Shown: positions 25,374-35,800 of the stretch, piece after piece
Numbering within the stretch: the first letter of the stretch is position 1
Layout of the letters: every line of letters starts with the position of its first letter
Source of the DNA: CAYLLN01 sp036496265
GTDB lineage: Bacteria; Planctomycetota; Planctomycetia; Pirellulales; Pirellulaceae
Assembly (NCBI GenBank): GCA_036496265.1
Contig: DASXLL010000370.1
Location: forward strand, 5,206-69,205
Direction: 5' to 3'
DNA length: 64,000 nt
Notes under the pieces: model-generated
Told to the model about the DNA's origin: nothing
The model's database searches: none
The model's input: only the letters and a program-made list of their open reading frames with translations
Made by a program: the position numbers and the translations under genes

Positions 25374-26729
25374 TCATTCCGGTTTCGGCCGATAGAAAAT
25401 AGCTACCGGCAAAATCAGCAGCCCATCAAACGCGAACAGCACGCTCCGCGGCCAGTGCATCGCCTCGATCAGCCGATCGAAACCCATGTAGATCGCGCCG
25501 GAGAGCAATATGGCAATGAAATTCGTCAGATTCATCACCGCAATCATCCGCCCTTTTTGATCGTCGGGCGGCCGCGTCTGAATGAAAACCTGCACGGGAA
25601 TCGCCAGCATCCCGGCCGCGCCGCCCAGGAAAACCAATGCCGGAAAGCTGCCGGCAAATCCGAGCAAATGTCGAAAACCGCCACCAGCGCCTATCGGCAA
25701 CGACACAGCCATCAGGAAGAAACCGGCCGCCATCGCCGATGCACCCCAAGTGACCAGCCGAAAATCCGCTTTGCCGCGGCTGATCCGCCCCGCCAGCACC
25801 GCGCCGACCGCAATGCCCAGGCCGATGACCGCCGTCAGCAAGCTCGTCGGCCCTTCACCCACACCAAGCTGCGTCATACCCAGCGAATTGACCGACTGCA
25901 AAGCCACGCCCGACACAAGCCAGAACATGCACGAGACAACGAGCGCGGCCAAAAGCGGCTTATCTTTGGCCAAGAGCGAACGCGTCGCCACCGGAATCGT
26001 CAAGCCGGAAAGTTGAAACTTTAAATCCGGTACGGCCGCCGGCACGGGCCGCACCATCAGCGACGTAATCGTCCCCAGGACGCCAATGCCCATGCAAATC
26101 AGCGAACCAATCCACAGCCGCTCCGGCACGCGTTGCCCCGCCGCATCGGACAGCAAATAGCTCAAAAGTCCCGCCGACGCCGTGCCAAAAATGATCGCCA
26201 AAAACGTCGTCATCAAAATCACGCCATTCGCTCGCGGCAAATCCTTCTCGTGAAACAACTCCGGCAGAATGCCGTATTTTCCCGGCCCAAAAAACGCGCT
26301 ATGCGTGCCCATCAGAAACAGCACGACAAGCAAACCGCGATAGCCAGTTGTGCCATACGCCAGAAATCCGATCATGCCCAGCAGCATGATCCCAATTTCA
26401 GCCACTTTGCAGACGACAATCATCGTCCGCTTGCTATAGCGATCGGACAGATAGCCAGCAAACCCCGAGAACAGCACGAACGGCAACGAAAAAATCATCG
26501 TCGCCAGGCCTTGCTCGTCGGCCTTGAGAGCAGCCGCCGCGCCTACCGGAATCGCCAACAGCAGCATGAGCTGCTTGAACAGATTGTCGTTGAACGCCCC
26601 AAAAAACTGCGTCGCCGTCATGCCCCAGAAGGAGCGATCGCGGAAGAGGAGTGTGCGACACGAATCGGTGGGTGCGACTTCAGCGAGCTTGCAGGATTCG
26701 GTGAGGTTATCCATAACGGCCCATAGCAT
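25374..26729 (-). CDS. MFS transporter, LplT-like
   Basis: A 451-residue protein with about twelve transmembrane helices. The first helix region FWGMTATQFFGAFNDNLFKQL and the loop DRYSKRTMIVVCK are characteristic of the LplT/lysophospholipid-transporter branch of the major facilitator superfamily, as is GKYGILPELFHEKDLPRANG. It could flip lysophospholipids across the inner membrane, but no acyltransferase (Aas) partner is adjacent. The start overlaps the DUF2283 stop as TAATG; an ATG five codons further is an alternative. It is the last gene of the thiC-DUF4258-DUF2283-MFS run. Confidence 0.85.
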   Translation of the reverse strand: MLWAVMDNLTESCKLAEVAPTDSCRTLLFRDRSFWGMTATQFFGAFNDNLFKQLMLLLAIPVGAAAALKADEQGLATMIFSLPFVLFSGFAGYLSDRYSKRTMIVVCKVAEIGIMLLGMIGFLAYGTTGYRGLLVVLFLMGTHSAFFGPGKYGILPELFHEKDLPRANGVILMTTFLAIIFGTASAGLLSYLLSDAAGQRVPERLWIGSLICMGIGVLGTITSLMVRPVPAAVPDLKFQLSGLTIPVATRSLLAKDKPLLAALVVSCMFWLVSGVALQSVNSLGMTQLGVGEGPTSLLTAVIGLGIAVGAVLAGRISRGKADFRLVTWGASAMAAGFFLMAVSLPIGAGGGFRHLLGFAGSFPALVFLGGAAGMLAIPVQVFIQTRPPDDQKGRMIAVMNLTNFIAILLSGAIYMGFDRLIEAMHWPRSVLFAFDGLLILPVAIFYRPKPE

Positions 26730-27001
26730 TAGGCCGCCGCCAGGAGCGGTTGGATTTCTTCAGCGGATAGCGGTTCTATCTGAGCGGACGCGAGGGCTCG
26801 ATTCAGCGATTCGAGGGTTGTGGATCGTGGAACAGAAATTTCCAACCCGATCGGACGGCCGTCAACGGCGTAATCCAATACGAGTCCATCGCCACACTTT
26901 ACCGATCGAACACTTTTGTCGCCGATTTTCCGCGGCAGATACAAATAGGCGGCGAGCGGTTGCCCCTTCCGGTAGGTCACTTGTAAATAGCGTTGACTCA
27001 T
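26729..27001 (-). CDS. DUF2283-like small protein (putative antitoxin)
   Basis: A 90-residue protein with the DUF2283 pattern: VTYRKGQPLAAYLYLPRK at the start and GDGLVLDYAVDGRPIGLEISVP in the centre. In many genomes DUF2283 sits next to DUF4258 as here (25 bases downstream of it), and the pair is regarded as a putative toxin-antitoxin module. The stop is shared with the start of the MFS gene. Confidence 0.8.
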   Translation of the reverse strand: MSQRYLQVTYRKGQPLAAYLYLPRKIGDKSVRSVKCGDGLVLDYAVDGRPIGLEISVPRSTTLESLNRALASAQIEPLSAEEIQPLLAAA

Positions 27002-27026
27002 AATCGATACGGTATGACTGCCGTCG

Positions 27027-27281
27027 CTAATCCGGAGCGTAGGCAGTTACAACCATTAGCTTTTGCTCGTCGTGAAGTGGCTCGACAATCACTTCCCAGG
27101 CACATCCATCATGGACGGTGTCAATAATCCACCGACCGTGAACGTGATCTTCCCGAAAACCGATCGCCGTTTCAATCATTATGCGCAAATCAACTTCGTC
27201 AAACCCGCGATCCTTCATTCGCTCTTCGAGGTGAGCATTAAACTCTAATTCCCAATCATACCACTGCGGCCAAGTCGGCAT
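27027..27281 (-). CDS. DUF4258-like small protein (putative toxin)
   Basis: An 84-residue protein with the DUF4258 core: FNAHLEERMKDRGFDEVDL, then FREDHVHGRWIIDTVHDG and a final VVTAYAPD. Members resemble small RelE-like or RNase-related folds and occur with DUF2283. It begins 15 bases after the thiC stop with no good ribosome binding site, so it may depend on thiC transcription. Activity is unproven. Confidence 0.8.
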   Translation of the reverse strand: MPTWPQWYDWELEFNAHLEERMKDRGFDEVDLRIMIETAIGFREDHVHGRWIIDTVHDGCAWEVIVEPLHDEQKLMVVTAYAPD

Positions 27282-27296
27282 TGGGGGATTCCAGCT

Positions 27297-28631
27297 CTAC
27301 GCCTTAGCCGGCTCGATCACCGACAGCTCTCCTTGCTGCGCCATCTTCCGTATATCTTCTGTGATCTTCATCGAGCAATACTTCGGCCCGCACATGCTGC
27401 AAAAGTGGGCCGATTTGAACGTGTCTTGCGGCAACGTCTCGTCGTGATAGGCCTTCGCAGTTTCGGGATCGAGCGACAGCCGAAATTGCTCGTTCCAGTC
27501 GAACGCAAACCGCGCCCGGCTGAGCGCGTCGTCGCGGTCCTGAGCGCCTTTGCGGTGACGAGCGACGTCAGCCGAATGAGCGGCGATCTTATACGCGATG
27601 ACGCCTTGCTTCACGTCTTCGCGGTTCGGCAGTCCCAAATGTTCCTTCGGCGTGACGTAGCAGAGCATTGCCGCGCCGCTCCAGCCGGCGAGAGCCGCGC
27701 CGATCGCACTCGTAATATGGTCGTAGCCGGGGGCCACATCGGTGACGAGTGGACCGAGAACATAGAACGGAGCGCCCTTGCAGATGCGGATCTGCTCCTT
27801 GATGTTCATATCGATCTGGTCCATCGGAATGTGCCCGGGACCTTCGACCATAACCTGCGTGCCATTCTTCCAGCCGCGTTCGGTCAGCTCGCCGAGGACA
27901 TTCAACTCGGCAAACTGCGCCTTATCGCTCGCATCAGCGATCGAGCCGGGGCGCAGGCCATCGCCAAGGCTCCAGGTCACGTCGTATTCGCGCATGATGT
28001 CGCACAGATCGTCAAAATGCGTATACAGCGGGTTCGGTTGCCGATGGGCCATCATCCATTTGGCGATCAGCGAACCGCCCCGGCTGACAATGCCCGTCAC
28101 GCGGCCCATCGTCAGCGGCAAATGCTCCATCATCACGCCGCAGTGCACCGTCATGTAATCGACACCTTGCTTGGCCTGATGCTCGACCATATCTAGAAAA
28201 TGCTGCGGCTGCATGTCTTCGATATTGCCGCCCAGCTCTTCCAGCATCTGATAAATCGGCACCGTGCCAATCGGCACCGGTGAAGCCTCAATGATCGCCT
28301 CGCGAATGTGGTTGATGTCTTTGCCGGTCGAGAGGTCCATCACCGTGTCCGAGCCATAATGCACCGCCATGTGCAGCTTATCGAGCTCCTCCTGCACATT
28401 GCTCGTCACCGCCGAGTTGCCAATGTTGGCGTTGATCTTGCACTTCGCCGCAATGCCGATCCCCATTGGCTCCAGTCGGCCCGCCAAATGCACCTTGTTC
28501 GCTGGAATTACCATTCGCCCCGCCGCGACCTCATCGCGAACAAGGTCCGGCGCGAGGTTTTCCCGCTTGGCGACAAATTCCATTTCCGGCGTGATTTGAC
28601 CGGCACGAGCGGCGAGCAGTTGAGTGGTCAT
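27297..28631 (-). CDS. thiC: phosphomethylpyrimidine synthase
   Basis: ThiC is a radical SAM enzyme that rearranges aminoimidazole ribotide to HMP-P, the pyrimidine of thiamine. The 444-residue core protein has the C-terminal [4Fe-4S] motif CSMCGPKYCSM and family motifs such as GTVPIYQMLEELGG, LGDGLRPGSIADASD and GPLVTDVAPGYDHIT. The protein lacks the long N-terminal extension found in some relatives. ATG is chosen over a TTG eight codons upstream. Only 63 bases separate it from the next gene and no TPP riboswitch motif is visible, unusual for thiC. Confidence 0.97.
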   Translation of the reverse strand: MTTQLLAARAGQITPEMEFVAKRENLAPDLVRDEVAAGRMVIPANKVHLAGRLEPMGIGIAAKCKINANIGNSAVTSNVQEELDKLHMAVHYGSDTVMDLSTGKDINHIREAIIEASPVPIGTVPIYQMLEELGGNIEDMQPQHFLDMVEHQAKQGVDYMTVHCGVMMEHLPLTMGRVTGIVSRGGSLIAKWMMAHRQPNPLYTHFDDLCDIMREYDVTWSLGDGLRPGSIADASDKAQFAELNVLGELTERGWKNGTQVMVEGPGHIPMDQIDMNIKEQIRICKGAPFYVLGPLVTDVAPGYDHITSAIGAALAGWSGAAMLCYVTPKEHLGLPNREDVKQGVIAYKIAAHSADVARHRKGAQDRDDALSRARFAFDWNEQFRLSLDPETAKAYHDETLPQDTFKSAHFCSMCGPKYCSMKITEDIRKMAQQGELSVIEPAKA

Positions 28632-28694
28632 AGATGATGGCAAATTCGAGTTCAAGAAAACCGCGGCACAATTGCGCTAGTATAGAGCATCCAC

Positions 28695-28949
28695 TCAAGA
28701 AGTGTGCAGATAGGCAGCCAGCTCTGTGGCCGAGGGGTAATACTCCGCACGTTCCATTTGCCGAGCAATCTCCGGCATTAATCGTTCCGCGCCCCAGTGG
28801 GGATACTCAAACCGCAAACGATTTTCGATCGAGTGTCTGGTCGCAATCCAAATATCACGTGCGACAGCGAACTTTTGAACTGTCGTCATGCGACGCAGAA
28901 TGTCAACGGCAGCATCGTCGAGTACATTGAAATGATGTAGCGCCGACAT
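28695..28949 (-). CDS. small protein resembling Rv0078B-type antitoxins
   Basis: An 84-residue protein. The middle, RDIWIATRHSIENRLRFEYPHWGAERLMPEIARQM, matches the helical (RxxHPxW...E..RR) pattern of small antitoxin-like proteins that pair with nucleotidyltransferase-type partners; no partner is adjacent. The C-terminus is EYYPSATELAAYLHTS. It lies between gltA and thiC on the same strand, 16 bases after gltA. Confidence 0.6.
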   Translation of the reverse strand: MSALHHFNVLDDAAVDILRRMTTVQKFAVARDIWIATRHSIENRLRFEYPHWGAERLMPEIARQMERAEYYPSATELAAYLHTS

Positions 28950-28965
28950 GGCTTGGCAATTACGC

Positions 28966-30285
28966 TTACTTCCGTTCCTTAAGCGGCACCAGCTTCTGCT
29001 GCTGCGGCCCCATATAGACCTGCCGCGGACGGCAAATCCGCTTTTGCGGGTTTTGGTGCATCTCGACCCAGTGGGCAATCCAACCGGGGAGGCGGCCCAT
29101 CGCAAATAGCACGGTGAACATCCCGACGGGGATGCCCAATGCGCGGTAAATCACGCCCGAATAGAAATCGACGTTGGGATATAGCTTCCGTTCGATGAAA
29201 TACTGATCGTTGAGCGCCGTTTGCTCCAGCTCCTGGGCGATATCAAACAGCGGGTCCCGGATTTTCATCTTGGACAGCAGCTTATCGCTGGCTTTTTTGA
29301 TGATGACGCAGCGGGGATCGAAATTCTTATAGACCCGGTGACCAAAACCCATCAGCCGGAAATTACTCCGCTTGTCCTTGGCCATCTCGACCGACTTTTT
29401 CACATTCCCGCCGTCGGCCAGAATTTTTTCCAGCATCAGCACGACGGCTTCGTTAGCGCCGCCGTGCAGCGGTCCCCACAACGCGCAAATCCCGGCCGAG
29501 ATACTCGCGAAAAGATTCGCGTTCGACGAGCCAACCATCCGCACCGTGCTGGTCGAGCAATTCTGCTCATGATCGGCGTGTACGATGAGCAGCAGATTGA
29601 GAGCGGCAACCGCATCCGGATCGACCTCATACGGCTCACACGGCACCGCAAACATCATCTGCAGAAAATTCGCACAGTACGACAAGTCGTTCTGCGGATA
29701 AACGAACGGCTGACCGATCGACTTCTTGTGACTGTAAGCCGCGATCGTCGGCAGCTTGGCCAGCAGACGGTGAATCGAGACTTCAACCTGCCGCGGATCA
29801 TTCGGGTCGAGCGAATCCTGATAAAACGTGGACAGCGCGCTAACTGCCGCCGACAGAATCGCCATCGGATGCGCGTCGCGGGGAAAGCCGCTGAAGAATT
29901 CGCGCATCTCCTCGTGCAGCATCGTGTGCCGCAGGATGACGCCGCGGAAATTATCAAGCTGCTCCTGCGTCGGCAAACTGCCGTAAATCAACAAATGGGC
30001 GACTTCCAAAAAGTCGCAATTCGCCGCCAGATCCTCGATCGGATAGCCGCGATAACGCAAAATCCCGCGGTCGCCATCCAAAAACGTGACTTTGCTGACG
30101 GTCGAGCCGGTGTTGGCATAGCCCTCGTCGAGCGTCGTGCAGCCGGTGGACGCCAGCAGCTTCGAGATGTCGATGCCCCGCTCTTGCTCCGAGCCGACGA
30201 CGACGGGCAGCTCGATTTCTTTACCGTTGAGTTGCAGGCGGGCCGCTTCGGTGGGTGGAGATTGCTTCTCCAGAACGGAGCTCAT
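28966..30285 (-). CDS. gltA: citrate synthase (type II-like)
   Basis: Condenses acetyl-CoA and oxaloacetate at the entry of the TCA cycle. The 439-residue size and N-terminal beta-domain (ELPVVVGSEQERGIDI) are those of hexameric Gram-negative citrate synthases. The catalytic residues are in GPLHGGANEA (His), GFGHRVYKNFDPR (His) and LYPNVDFYSGVIY (Asp). ATG start without a clear Shine-Dalgarno. It begins a minus-strand run to thiC; regulation is not visible. Confidence 0.97.
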   Translation of the reverse strand: MSSVLEKQSPPTEAARLQLNGKEIELPVVVGSEQERGIDISKLLASTGCTTLDEGYANTGSTVSKVTFLDGDRGILRYRGYPIEDLAANCDFLEVAHLLIYGSLPTQEQLDNFRGVILRHTMLHEEMREFFSGFPRDAHPMAILSAAVSALSTFYQDSLDPNDPRQVEVSIHRLLAKLPTIAAYSHKKSIGQPFVYPQNDLSYCANFLQMMFAVPCEPYEVDPDAVAALNLLLIVHADHEQNCSTSTVRMVGSSNANLFASISAGICALWGPLHGGANEAVVLMLEKILADGGNVKKSVEMAKDKRSNFRLMGFGHRVYKNFDPRCVIIKKASDKLLSKMKIRDPLFDIAQELEQTALNDQYFIERKLYPNVDFYSGVIYRALGIPVGMFTVLFAMGRLPGWIAHWVEMHQNPQKRICRPRQVYMGPQQQKLVPLKERK

Positions 30286-30448
30286 GGGCGAATTTTTGCC
30301 TGAGGGCGGTGGCGGAGTTGGCTGATAGCGCGGGAGGGCAGGGGGGCGCTACTGCCGCAGTATAGCGGCCGACCGCTGGGTTTAGAAGCGCCGGCCGCCC
30401 TTTGGACCAGACCTTACCGAATCGCAATCGATGCAATTCCGCGGATCA

Positions 30449-30832
30449 TCATTCGATGGACAAACTTCCCGAGCGAAAATCGATTACGACCTTGAATCCC
30501 CGCACCAAATCCAAGCCAATGACACCGTCAATGCCTGCGGACGGAGGCAAAGTATGCGCCAACAGAGGAAACGATTCACGGCGGATTCCCAATGCTTCGA
30601 AGCGTTGAACTGTTACTTTGGGAGCAAATTCAACGCGGCTTCCCGTAGTCACTTGGACCTGATCGATCGCCGTTACGAGATCATAGCCAAGGCCGATGAG
30701 CACGTCCCTATTAACAAGCGTCGTCGTTGCACCCGTATCAAAAGCCAAACGAGCGAACCACGTCCCTCTGGGCCCCGTTAACGCCGTCCGGACGACGATT
30801 AATCCTTTCGTCGGATCAAAACGAAGGCTCAT
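30449..30832 (-). CDS. retropepsin-like aspartyl protease
   Basis: A 127-residue single-domain protein with one catalytic motif, FDTGATTTLV (Asp32), followed by GYDLVTAIDQVQV and, at the end, the second-loop hallmark GIDGVIGLDLVRGFKVVIDF. Such proteins act as homodimers. Without signal peptide it is cytoplasmic. It overlaps the stop of the preceding 75-residue protein by four bases (ATGA), so they are translationally coupled; the pair is common among bacteria but its role is unknown. Confidence 0.82.
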   Translation of the reverse strand: MSLRFDPTKGLIVVRTALTGPRGTWFARLAFDTGATTTLVNRDVLIGLGYDLVTAIDQVQVTTGSRVEFAPKVTVQRFEALGIRRESFPLLAHTLPPSAGIDGVIGLDLVRGFKVVIDFRSGSLSIE

Positions 30833-31056
30833 AGAACCACAGCCGCATTCGCCGGAATTTGGCCGGTGAAATGCATCGCACAGGAGCGTGGCTTAAGCTC
30901 GATCGCTTTGCGATAAACTTCGTCACGATCGGCACTATGAAACAGCACCCTTCCGGCGAGCACTTCTAATGAGGTGTTGGTTTGCGGATCCGCAATTAGG
31001 ATCCATTCGTCGCGGTACAGCGACTCAATTTCCGCGATCGTCAACACTTCTCCCAT
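30829..31056 (-). CDS. small protein coupled to the retropepsin
   Basis: A 75-residue protein beginning MGEVLTIAEIESLYRDEWILI with a strong GGGAGG upstream. The body (NTSLEVLAGRVLFHSADRDEVYRKAIEL) looks like a compact helix/strand fold found upstream of retropepsin-like genes in other bacteria. Its stop overlaps the next start. It may be the substrate, chaperone or inhibitor of the protease; unproven. Confidence 0.7.
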   Translation of the reverse strand: MGEVLTIAEIESLYRDEWILIADPQTNTSLEVLAGRVLFHSADRDEVYRKAIELKPRSCAMHFTGQIPANAAVVL

Positions 31057-31110
31057 GGCAATCGCCTCCCAGCCGATTATAGAGCAAAATCACTGGGCGA
31101 GCCAGAAATC

Positions 31111-32715
31111 TTATTGCTGCTGCCCGCCGGAAGTCTGCTGCTTCGCATCTTCCGGTGGATCGTAGATCGTCCAAATCTTTGCGTTCGTCTTGATTGTCGC
31201 GAGGTATTTCTGTTGGAAATCCGCCCGCCGCTGGCTCTCGATCTTCTCGCGAATCTTCGGCTGCGCTTCCTGGAAGGAAATCTGCCCGGCCTCTTTGCGT
31301 TCCAACACATGGATGATGTGGAAGCCTTGCTCGTCTTCGATGATCTGGCTCAGCTTATCGACTTCCACCGCGAAAATCGCCTGATCGATTGGCTTCGACG
31401 CCAGGCTGCCCGGCGTGACCCAATCGTAGTAGCCGCCATCAGAAGCGTGCGGCTCATGCGAGTGTTTTCTCGCGACGGCTGGCAGCGGCGTGCCGCCGAG
31501 CAGCACCTCGTTGCCCATCTGCGCGATTAAATCCCACGTCTTCTGCCGGTCGCCGCCGCATCGTGAAAATTTCGCGGTCAAAATCTCGAATCGGGCCTTC
31601 GCGGGAATGTAATAGTCGGCCTGGTGGGCCTGATAGTAATCGGACAAATCGTCGTAGGTCACTTCTTTCTTCGGCGGCGGCCCTTTGCCGCCTTTCCCTT
31701 TCGGACCATCCTCGCCATTGATTTTGCTCCGCGCCGCCTCCATCCCCATCATGTACTCGCCGTAGTCCTTCACTTGCTGCTCGAGCGACGTGCCATATTC
31801 TTTCAGCGCCTTATCCAGCTCGCCATACGAATCCAAATGGCGATCCTTCATGAGCATCGCCAGGCGGACCATCGTCGAATCCTGCTTCATGAATGATTCG
31901 AGCTCTTCGGGTGTAGCCGCATCGACTTTCTCCCGGCAGTTCGTGAGCATGAGCTCAAACTGCCTGCGAATCTGCTTTTTGAGCTTGTTATCCATCTCCG
32001 ACTTTTTCTTCGGATCGTTCCGCATTTCCGGCGGGATGCCGCGCTCGAACTCCATGAGCAGTTGCTTGTTGAACACGGCCTGCTCGATAACATTTTTCGT
32101 GAGCGGCTCGCGGTATGCCGCTTCCATCGCCTGCCGCTGTTCCGGGGTCTTCGCCTTATCCAGAATGTTTCGCAGCCGCATTTCGACCGTCGGCGCCACA
32201 TCGGCGTAAAGAATCGACTTATCACCAACGCGGGCTACGATCTGGCCAGGCTTGAACAGTTCGCCCTGCGGCGCCGGTTCCGGCGCGGCTGCGACGATAT
32301 TGTTTGCCGCCTGGACAGTCGGGGCGGCCGCGGGCTGGGAAGGCTGTTGAGTTTGTGGAGCACTGTAGGGAACGCCCTGCACGGCCCTTTGTGTAGTCGC
32401 GGTCGGCTGCGGCAGCGGATACCGCAACGTTTGATTTGGCACTGCCGGGGCGGGCTGTTGCACCTGCTGGTATTGCGGCGGCGGCGAATATGGCTGGACC
32501 GGCGCATACTGCTGACCCGGCGCAGACTGTTGGGGCAATGGATATTGTCCCTGTGGCGGCAATGGATACCGCCCTCCCGGCGGGGCGTACTGAGCCGGCT
32601 GGCTATACTGCGGTCGGGGCTGCCCTGCCTGCGGCGCATAGGGATCCTGTCCCATCGCCGCGCATACCGCGACCATCACGAGCAACGCAATCGTCAATCG
32701 CGCACAAAATGGCAT
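31111..32715 (-). CDS. periplasmic parvulin-type peptidyl-prolyl isomerase
   Basis: A 534-residue SurA/PrsA-like chaperone. A signal peptide (residues 1-21, ending AVCAAMGQ) is followed by a Pro/Gln/Tyr-rich low-complexity region to about 145, a SurA-N-like helical domain (about 150-340) and a parvulin domain (about 375-495; RFEILTAKFSRCGG, GGYYDWVTPGSLASKPIDQAIF, GFHIIHVLER). It probably assists folding of exported or outer-membrane proteins such as the barrel upstream. mfd ends 106 bases upstream on the same strand; the gap holds no gene. Confidence 0.88.
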   Translation of the reverse strand: MPFCARLTIALLVMVAVCAAMGQDPYAPQAGQPRPQYSQPAQYAPPGGRYPLPPQGQYPLPQQSAPGQQYAPVQPYSPPPQYQQVQQPAPAVPNQTLRYPLPQPTATTQRAVQGVPYSAPQTQQPSQPAAAPTVQAANNIVAAAPEPAPQGELFKPGQIVARVGDKSILYADVAPTVEMRLRNILDKAKTPEQRQAMEAAYREPLTKNVIEQAVFNKQLLMEFERGIPPEMRNDPKKKSEMDNKLKKQIRRQFELMLTNCREKVDAATPEELESFMKQDSTMVRLAMLMKDRHLDSYGELDKALKEYGTSLEQQVKDYGEYMMGMEAARSKINGEDGPKGKGGKGPPPKKEVTYDDLSDYYQAHQADYYIPAKARFEILTAKFSRCGGDRQKTWDLIAQMGNEVLLGGTPLPAVARKHSHEPHASDGGYYDWVTPGSLASKPIDQAIFAVEVDKLSQIIEDEQGFHIIHVLERKEAGQISFQEAQPKIREKIESQRRADFQQKYLATIKTNAKIWTIYDPPEDAKQQTSGGQQQ

Positions 32716-32804
32716 GAGGTATCTGTTTGGAACGCCGATCGGTACTCCGACCGGAATACTAGTGGCGTTCCGTGCTCGATACGCGGTCCATCGCCACGCG
32801 GCTC

Positions 32805-32831
32805 GCCACGAAAGGCGCGCCCTACAGCGCG
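32805..32831. repeat. partial GGCGCGCCCTACAGCGCG element
   Basis: A shortened member of the TAGGG...GCCC family also present inside mfd (34954-35047) and at 54024. The mfd stop codon lies inside it, so the last mfd residues are repeat-encoded. Confidence 0.6.
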
Positions 32832-35800
32832 CGCGATGGCACTTTCGGCGCGGAGATATTAGTAGCCACCGCTGCCGGCCGCAACACGACTTTTACAATC
32901 CGCCAAATTCGGTCCTTGTCCGTAACATCATGCGGCAACGGCAGATACACGCTCTGCTCATCCACCAACCGCAGCTTCCCTTTCTGCTGTCGCACCAGTT
33001 GCTCGATTCGCTGACGATTGTCGTATTTGAAGACGACGAACTCCCCTTCGATGAAAATGCTCGAAATGTGCCACACCGTGGCGTCCATTTTGAGTGCTGT
33101 CAGGTCTAGCAAGCGTTCAACCGGCCGCGGCGGCTCGCCAAACCGATCGACCAACTCCGTTCGAAAATCGTCCAACTCGTCAAACCGGCTTACACGCGAC
33201 AGCCGGCGATACAAATCGATCTTCAGCCGCAAGTCTGGCACGTATTCGTCCGGAATGAACGCATCGCCGGGCAGATTGATATCGACTTCCAGCTTCACCT
33301 TCGGCGGCTGCTTTTGCAGCGTCCGCACCGCGTTTTCCAAAAGCTGGCAATACAGCTCGTAACCGACATTCGAGATATGCCCGCTCTGCTGCGTGCCCAG
33401 CAAGTTGCCCGCCCCGCGAATTTCCAAATCCCGCATCGCGATCGCAAAGCCAGCGCCGAGCTCATCGAACTCCTCAATCGCCCGCAGCCGCCGCGCCGCA
33501 TTCGGCGTGAGGTGCTTATGCGGCTCGACAATCAAATAGCAATACGCCCGATTGCGATAGCGCCCCACGCGTCCGCGCAGCTGATGCAAATCAGCCAGTC
33601 CATAGCGGTCCGCTTCGTCGATGAAGATCGTATTCGCATTGGGAATGTCCAGCCCGCTTTCCACAATCGTCGTCGAAAGCAGCAAATCGAATTTGCCATC
33701 GACAAAATCGACCATCACTTCTTCCAGCTCATCATCCGGCATCTGCGCATGGCCGACTCGCAGCCGCACGTCCGGCACAATATCTCGCAGCCGGTTGGCG
33801 ATGATCTCAATATCGCTCACGCGGTTGTGGACAAAATAAATCTGCCCGCCGCGGGCCAGTTCTCGCTGAATCGCATGCTTCAGCAGCCCGTCGTCCCATC
33901 GCGTCACCTTCGTCTCAACCGCCAGGCGGTCTTCCGGCGGCGATTCGAGGTTCGAAATGTCGCGGACGCCGACCAGCGACATGTGGAGCGTTCGCGGAAT
34001 GGGCGTCGCGGAGAGCGTTAGTACATCCACCATCGTCCGCAGAGCCTTCAATCGCTCTTTCACATCGACGCCAAACCGCTGCTCCTCGTCGATGATCACC
34101 AGTCCCAAGTTGTGAAACTCGACATCCTTCGACGCCAACCGATGCGTCCCGACAACGATATCCACTTTCCCACTCTTCAATCCCTTCAGCGACTCCCGCT
34201 CCTCCTCCGGCGTGCAAAACCGGCTGAGCTTCGCGATGTCGAACGGAAACTCGGCCATCCGCGCCCGAAAGCTGTGATAGTGCTGCTCAGCCAGAATCGT
34301 CGTCGGCACGAGAATCCCAACTTGAAACCCGCTATCGACCGCTTTGAACGCCGCCCGCATCGCGACTTCGGTTTTGCCAAAGCCGACATCGCCGCACAGC
34401 AACCGATCCATCGGCCGCGCCCGCAGCATATCGGCCTTGATCGACGCAATCGCCGTGAGTTGATCCGGCGTCTCGCGATAGGGAAACGACGAGTCGAATT
34501 CCTTTTGCCATTCGCTATCTGGATTGAACGCAATTCCCGGCCGCGCTCGCCGCAGCGCCTGCATATCCAACATCTCGACCGCCAGATCGACGACCGCCCC
34601 CTCAGCATCCGCCTTCTGCCGCAACCACGTCTTGCCGCCGATTTTTGCCAGCGCCGGCCGCGTTTTCGCCCCACCGACATATTTCTGCACCAGGTCGATC
34701 TTGATCGCCGGCACAAAAATCTTCGTCCCGCCGTCGAACTCGATCTCCAGGTGCTCTTCTTTCTGCCCCTGCTTCTCAATCAGCTTCAAGCCGCGATACC
34801 GCCCAATCCCGTGGGCCAGATGCACGACCAAATCGCCCTCGCGCAAATCCAGGAACGAATCAATCGCCTTCCCCAACCGCCTCCTCGGCAGCCGTCGCAA
34901 TTCCCCGCGATGAAACAGCTCACTCGCCGTCAGAACTAGCGTGCCACGTCGTTCTGTAGGGAACGCCCTCTGTGGCGTTCCGGGCGCTGCAAGAGGTATC
35001 CCGCTTTCGAAATCCGGCACGCCACGGAGGGCGTGCCCTACAGCGCGTAACCGAAACCCCGCCTGCAGTGTCCCAATTGGATAATGCAGCCTCCCCGCAC
35101 CCGCCAACTTCGTCAGCGACAAAATCTCTCTTAGCCGCTCGACCTCCGCTTCCGTCGGCGACACGATAAACACCTCGTCCCCATGCGCGATCGTATCCAG
35201 CTCGTCGCGTACTCGCCCAATATCGCCGCTGAACCGCTCCACAGACTCAAATGGCAGATGGCAATGCACGCCCGCCATTTCCGTCTGAATTTCCGCCGTC
35301 GTCGCTACCGCAAACCGCCCGCATTCCACCAGCACCACCGGCAGCGAATGAAACTCCGCCGCCTTTTCCACCCGCAGCAAATAGCTCTTCGCCTCATCGC
35401 TAATCCGCTGCGGATCGACGAGCATGATCCAGCTATTTGGCGGCAAATAATCCGTCAGATGGCCGGCCCCAGGCGAGCGGGAAGCGTCAGCCTCCCGGTC
35501 ACTTTGCCTCCGCTCCGAGTCAGAATTACCGGGGGCCTCACGGCCCCCGCTCGCCGTTGAGTCGTCGCTCAAAACCGTGATCTCGATTTCTTCCAGCGTC
35601 TCCTGGCTTCGCTGCGTTGCCACCTCGAAGGACCGTAGTGACTCGATCTCGTCGTCAAATAGCTCAATGCGAACCGGCAGCAGCCAATCGGTCGCAAAAA
35701 TATCGATGATCCCGCCGCGATGCGAAAACTCCCCCGGCAATTCCACCGCACTCGTCGCGTGGAATCCTCGCTCCACAAGCCACCGCAGAAATTCATCGAT

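Noticed and set aside
28632..28694. TPP riboswitch upstream of thiC
   Set aside because: Only 63 bases between genes and no CTGAGA or other conserved TPP motif on the minus strand.
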